The translations under genes and the position numbers were made by a program. From Cellvibrionaceae bacterium (GTDB lineage: Bacteria > Pseudomonadota > Gammaproteobacteria > Pseudomonadales > Cellvibrionaceae): 5,877 bases of DNA. The DNA lies in NCBI GenBank assembly GCA_030597965.1, contig JAUVQU010000148.1:1-5877 (forward strand), written 5' to 3'. Positions 5,717 to 5,877 of the stretch are shown in pieces; position 1 is the first letter of the stretch, and every line of letters begins with the position of its first letter. Under the pieces are notes generated by a model. That model was given only the letters and a program-made list of their open reading frames with translations. It searched no databases and was not told where the DNA came from.

Positions 5717-5877
5717 AACACTGCCAGAATCAAGATATGTCCCGATTTTTCACAATGCGCCCAATTATTACCGGGAATACGTAATTTTAAGCCATTGCTT
5801 ATTAAGACATTTTTTACATGATTTGCTATTTCTCAATAATATTGTGAAAAATTTGTAATTTATTTGGTTTTTATGTA
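5717..5877. other. AT-rich tail without a recognisable gene
   Basis: No reading frame of interest is seen on either strand. The only structure noted is the ATTTTTCACAAT / ATTGTGAAAAAT pair. Confidence 0.5.
5745..5852. repeat. 12-bp perfect inverted repeat ATTTTTCACAAT / ATTGTGAAAAAT
   Basis: The arms are at 5745-5756 and 5841-5852, 84 bp apart, too far for a simple hairpin. Each contains ATTGTGA, which also occurs at 5671-5677 on the other side of the tRNA-Ala fragment. The layout resembles arm-type sites around an integrase core site, but in AT-rich DNA the match could be partly chance. Confidence 0.4.

Noticed and set aside
1..5877. CRISPR array, toxin-antitoxin pair or defence cluster
   Set aside because: No regularly spaced repeats and no pairs of small overlapping genes were found.

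Overview
The window looks like chromosomal DNA of a gammaproteobacterium. The evidence is the tRNA-Ala 3' sequence, a TTGAC-N4-ATCAA (FNR/Anr-type) box, and the type of RND pump and adaptor present. The genus cannot be named from the sequence. All intact genes run on the minus strand.

Positions 1-3967 hold a two-gene efflux operon: a periplasmic adaptor (membrane fusion protein, 2744-3967) followed after 23 bp by an RND inner-membrane permease (start 2720). The permease runs off the left edge after 906 codons. Together they should form the inner-membrane and periplasmic parts of a proton-driven tripartite pump. No outer-membrane channel gene is visible. Two CTAGGT direct repeats lie just upstream of the adaptor gene and may be an operator.

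Positions 4088-5716 look like a decaying accessory region. A plus-strand remnant of a BCCT (betaine/carnitine/choline) transporter carries two frameshifts and lacks both ends (about 4088-4465). A small, apparently intact protein made of two CBS domains follows on the minus strand (4631-5035), with an FNR/Anr-type site and a possible -10 element upstream. Next come the N-terminal 97 codons of a tyrosine integrase (5274-5567), a rho-independent terminator (5611-5637) and an orphan 3' end of a tRNA-Ala gene (5683-5716), which is a typical attachment-site footprint. The far right (5717-5877) is AT-rich and shows no gene.

The most interesting structure is an imperfect inverted repeat of about 24 bp (5156-5178 and 5268-5292). 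It encloses the FNR-type box, and its right arm begins where integrase homology stops. It may be a small MITE-like element, about 137 bp, that truncated the integrase and now contributes to the promoter of the CBS gene. This is inference. I see no clear new multi-gene system here; the novelty lies in the remnants, junctions and regulatory sites.
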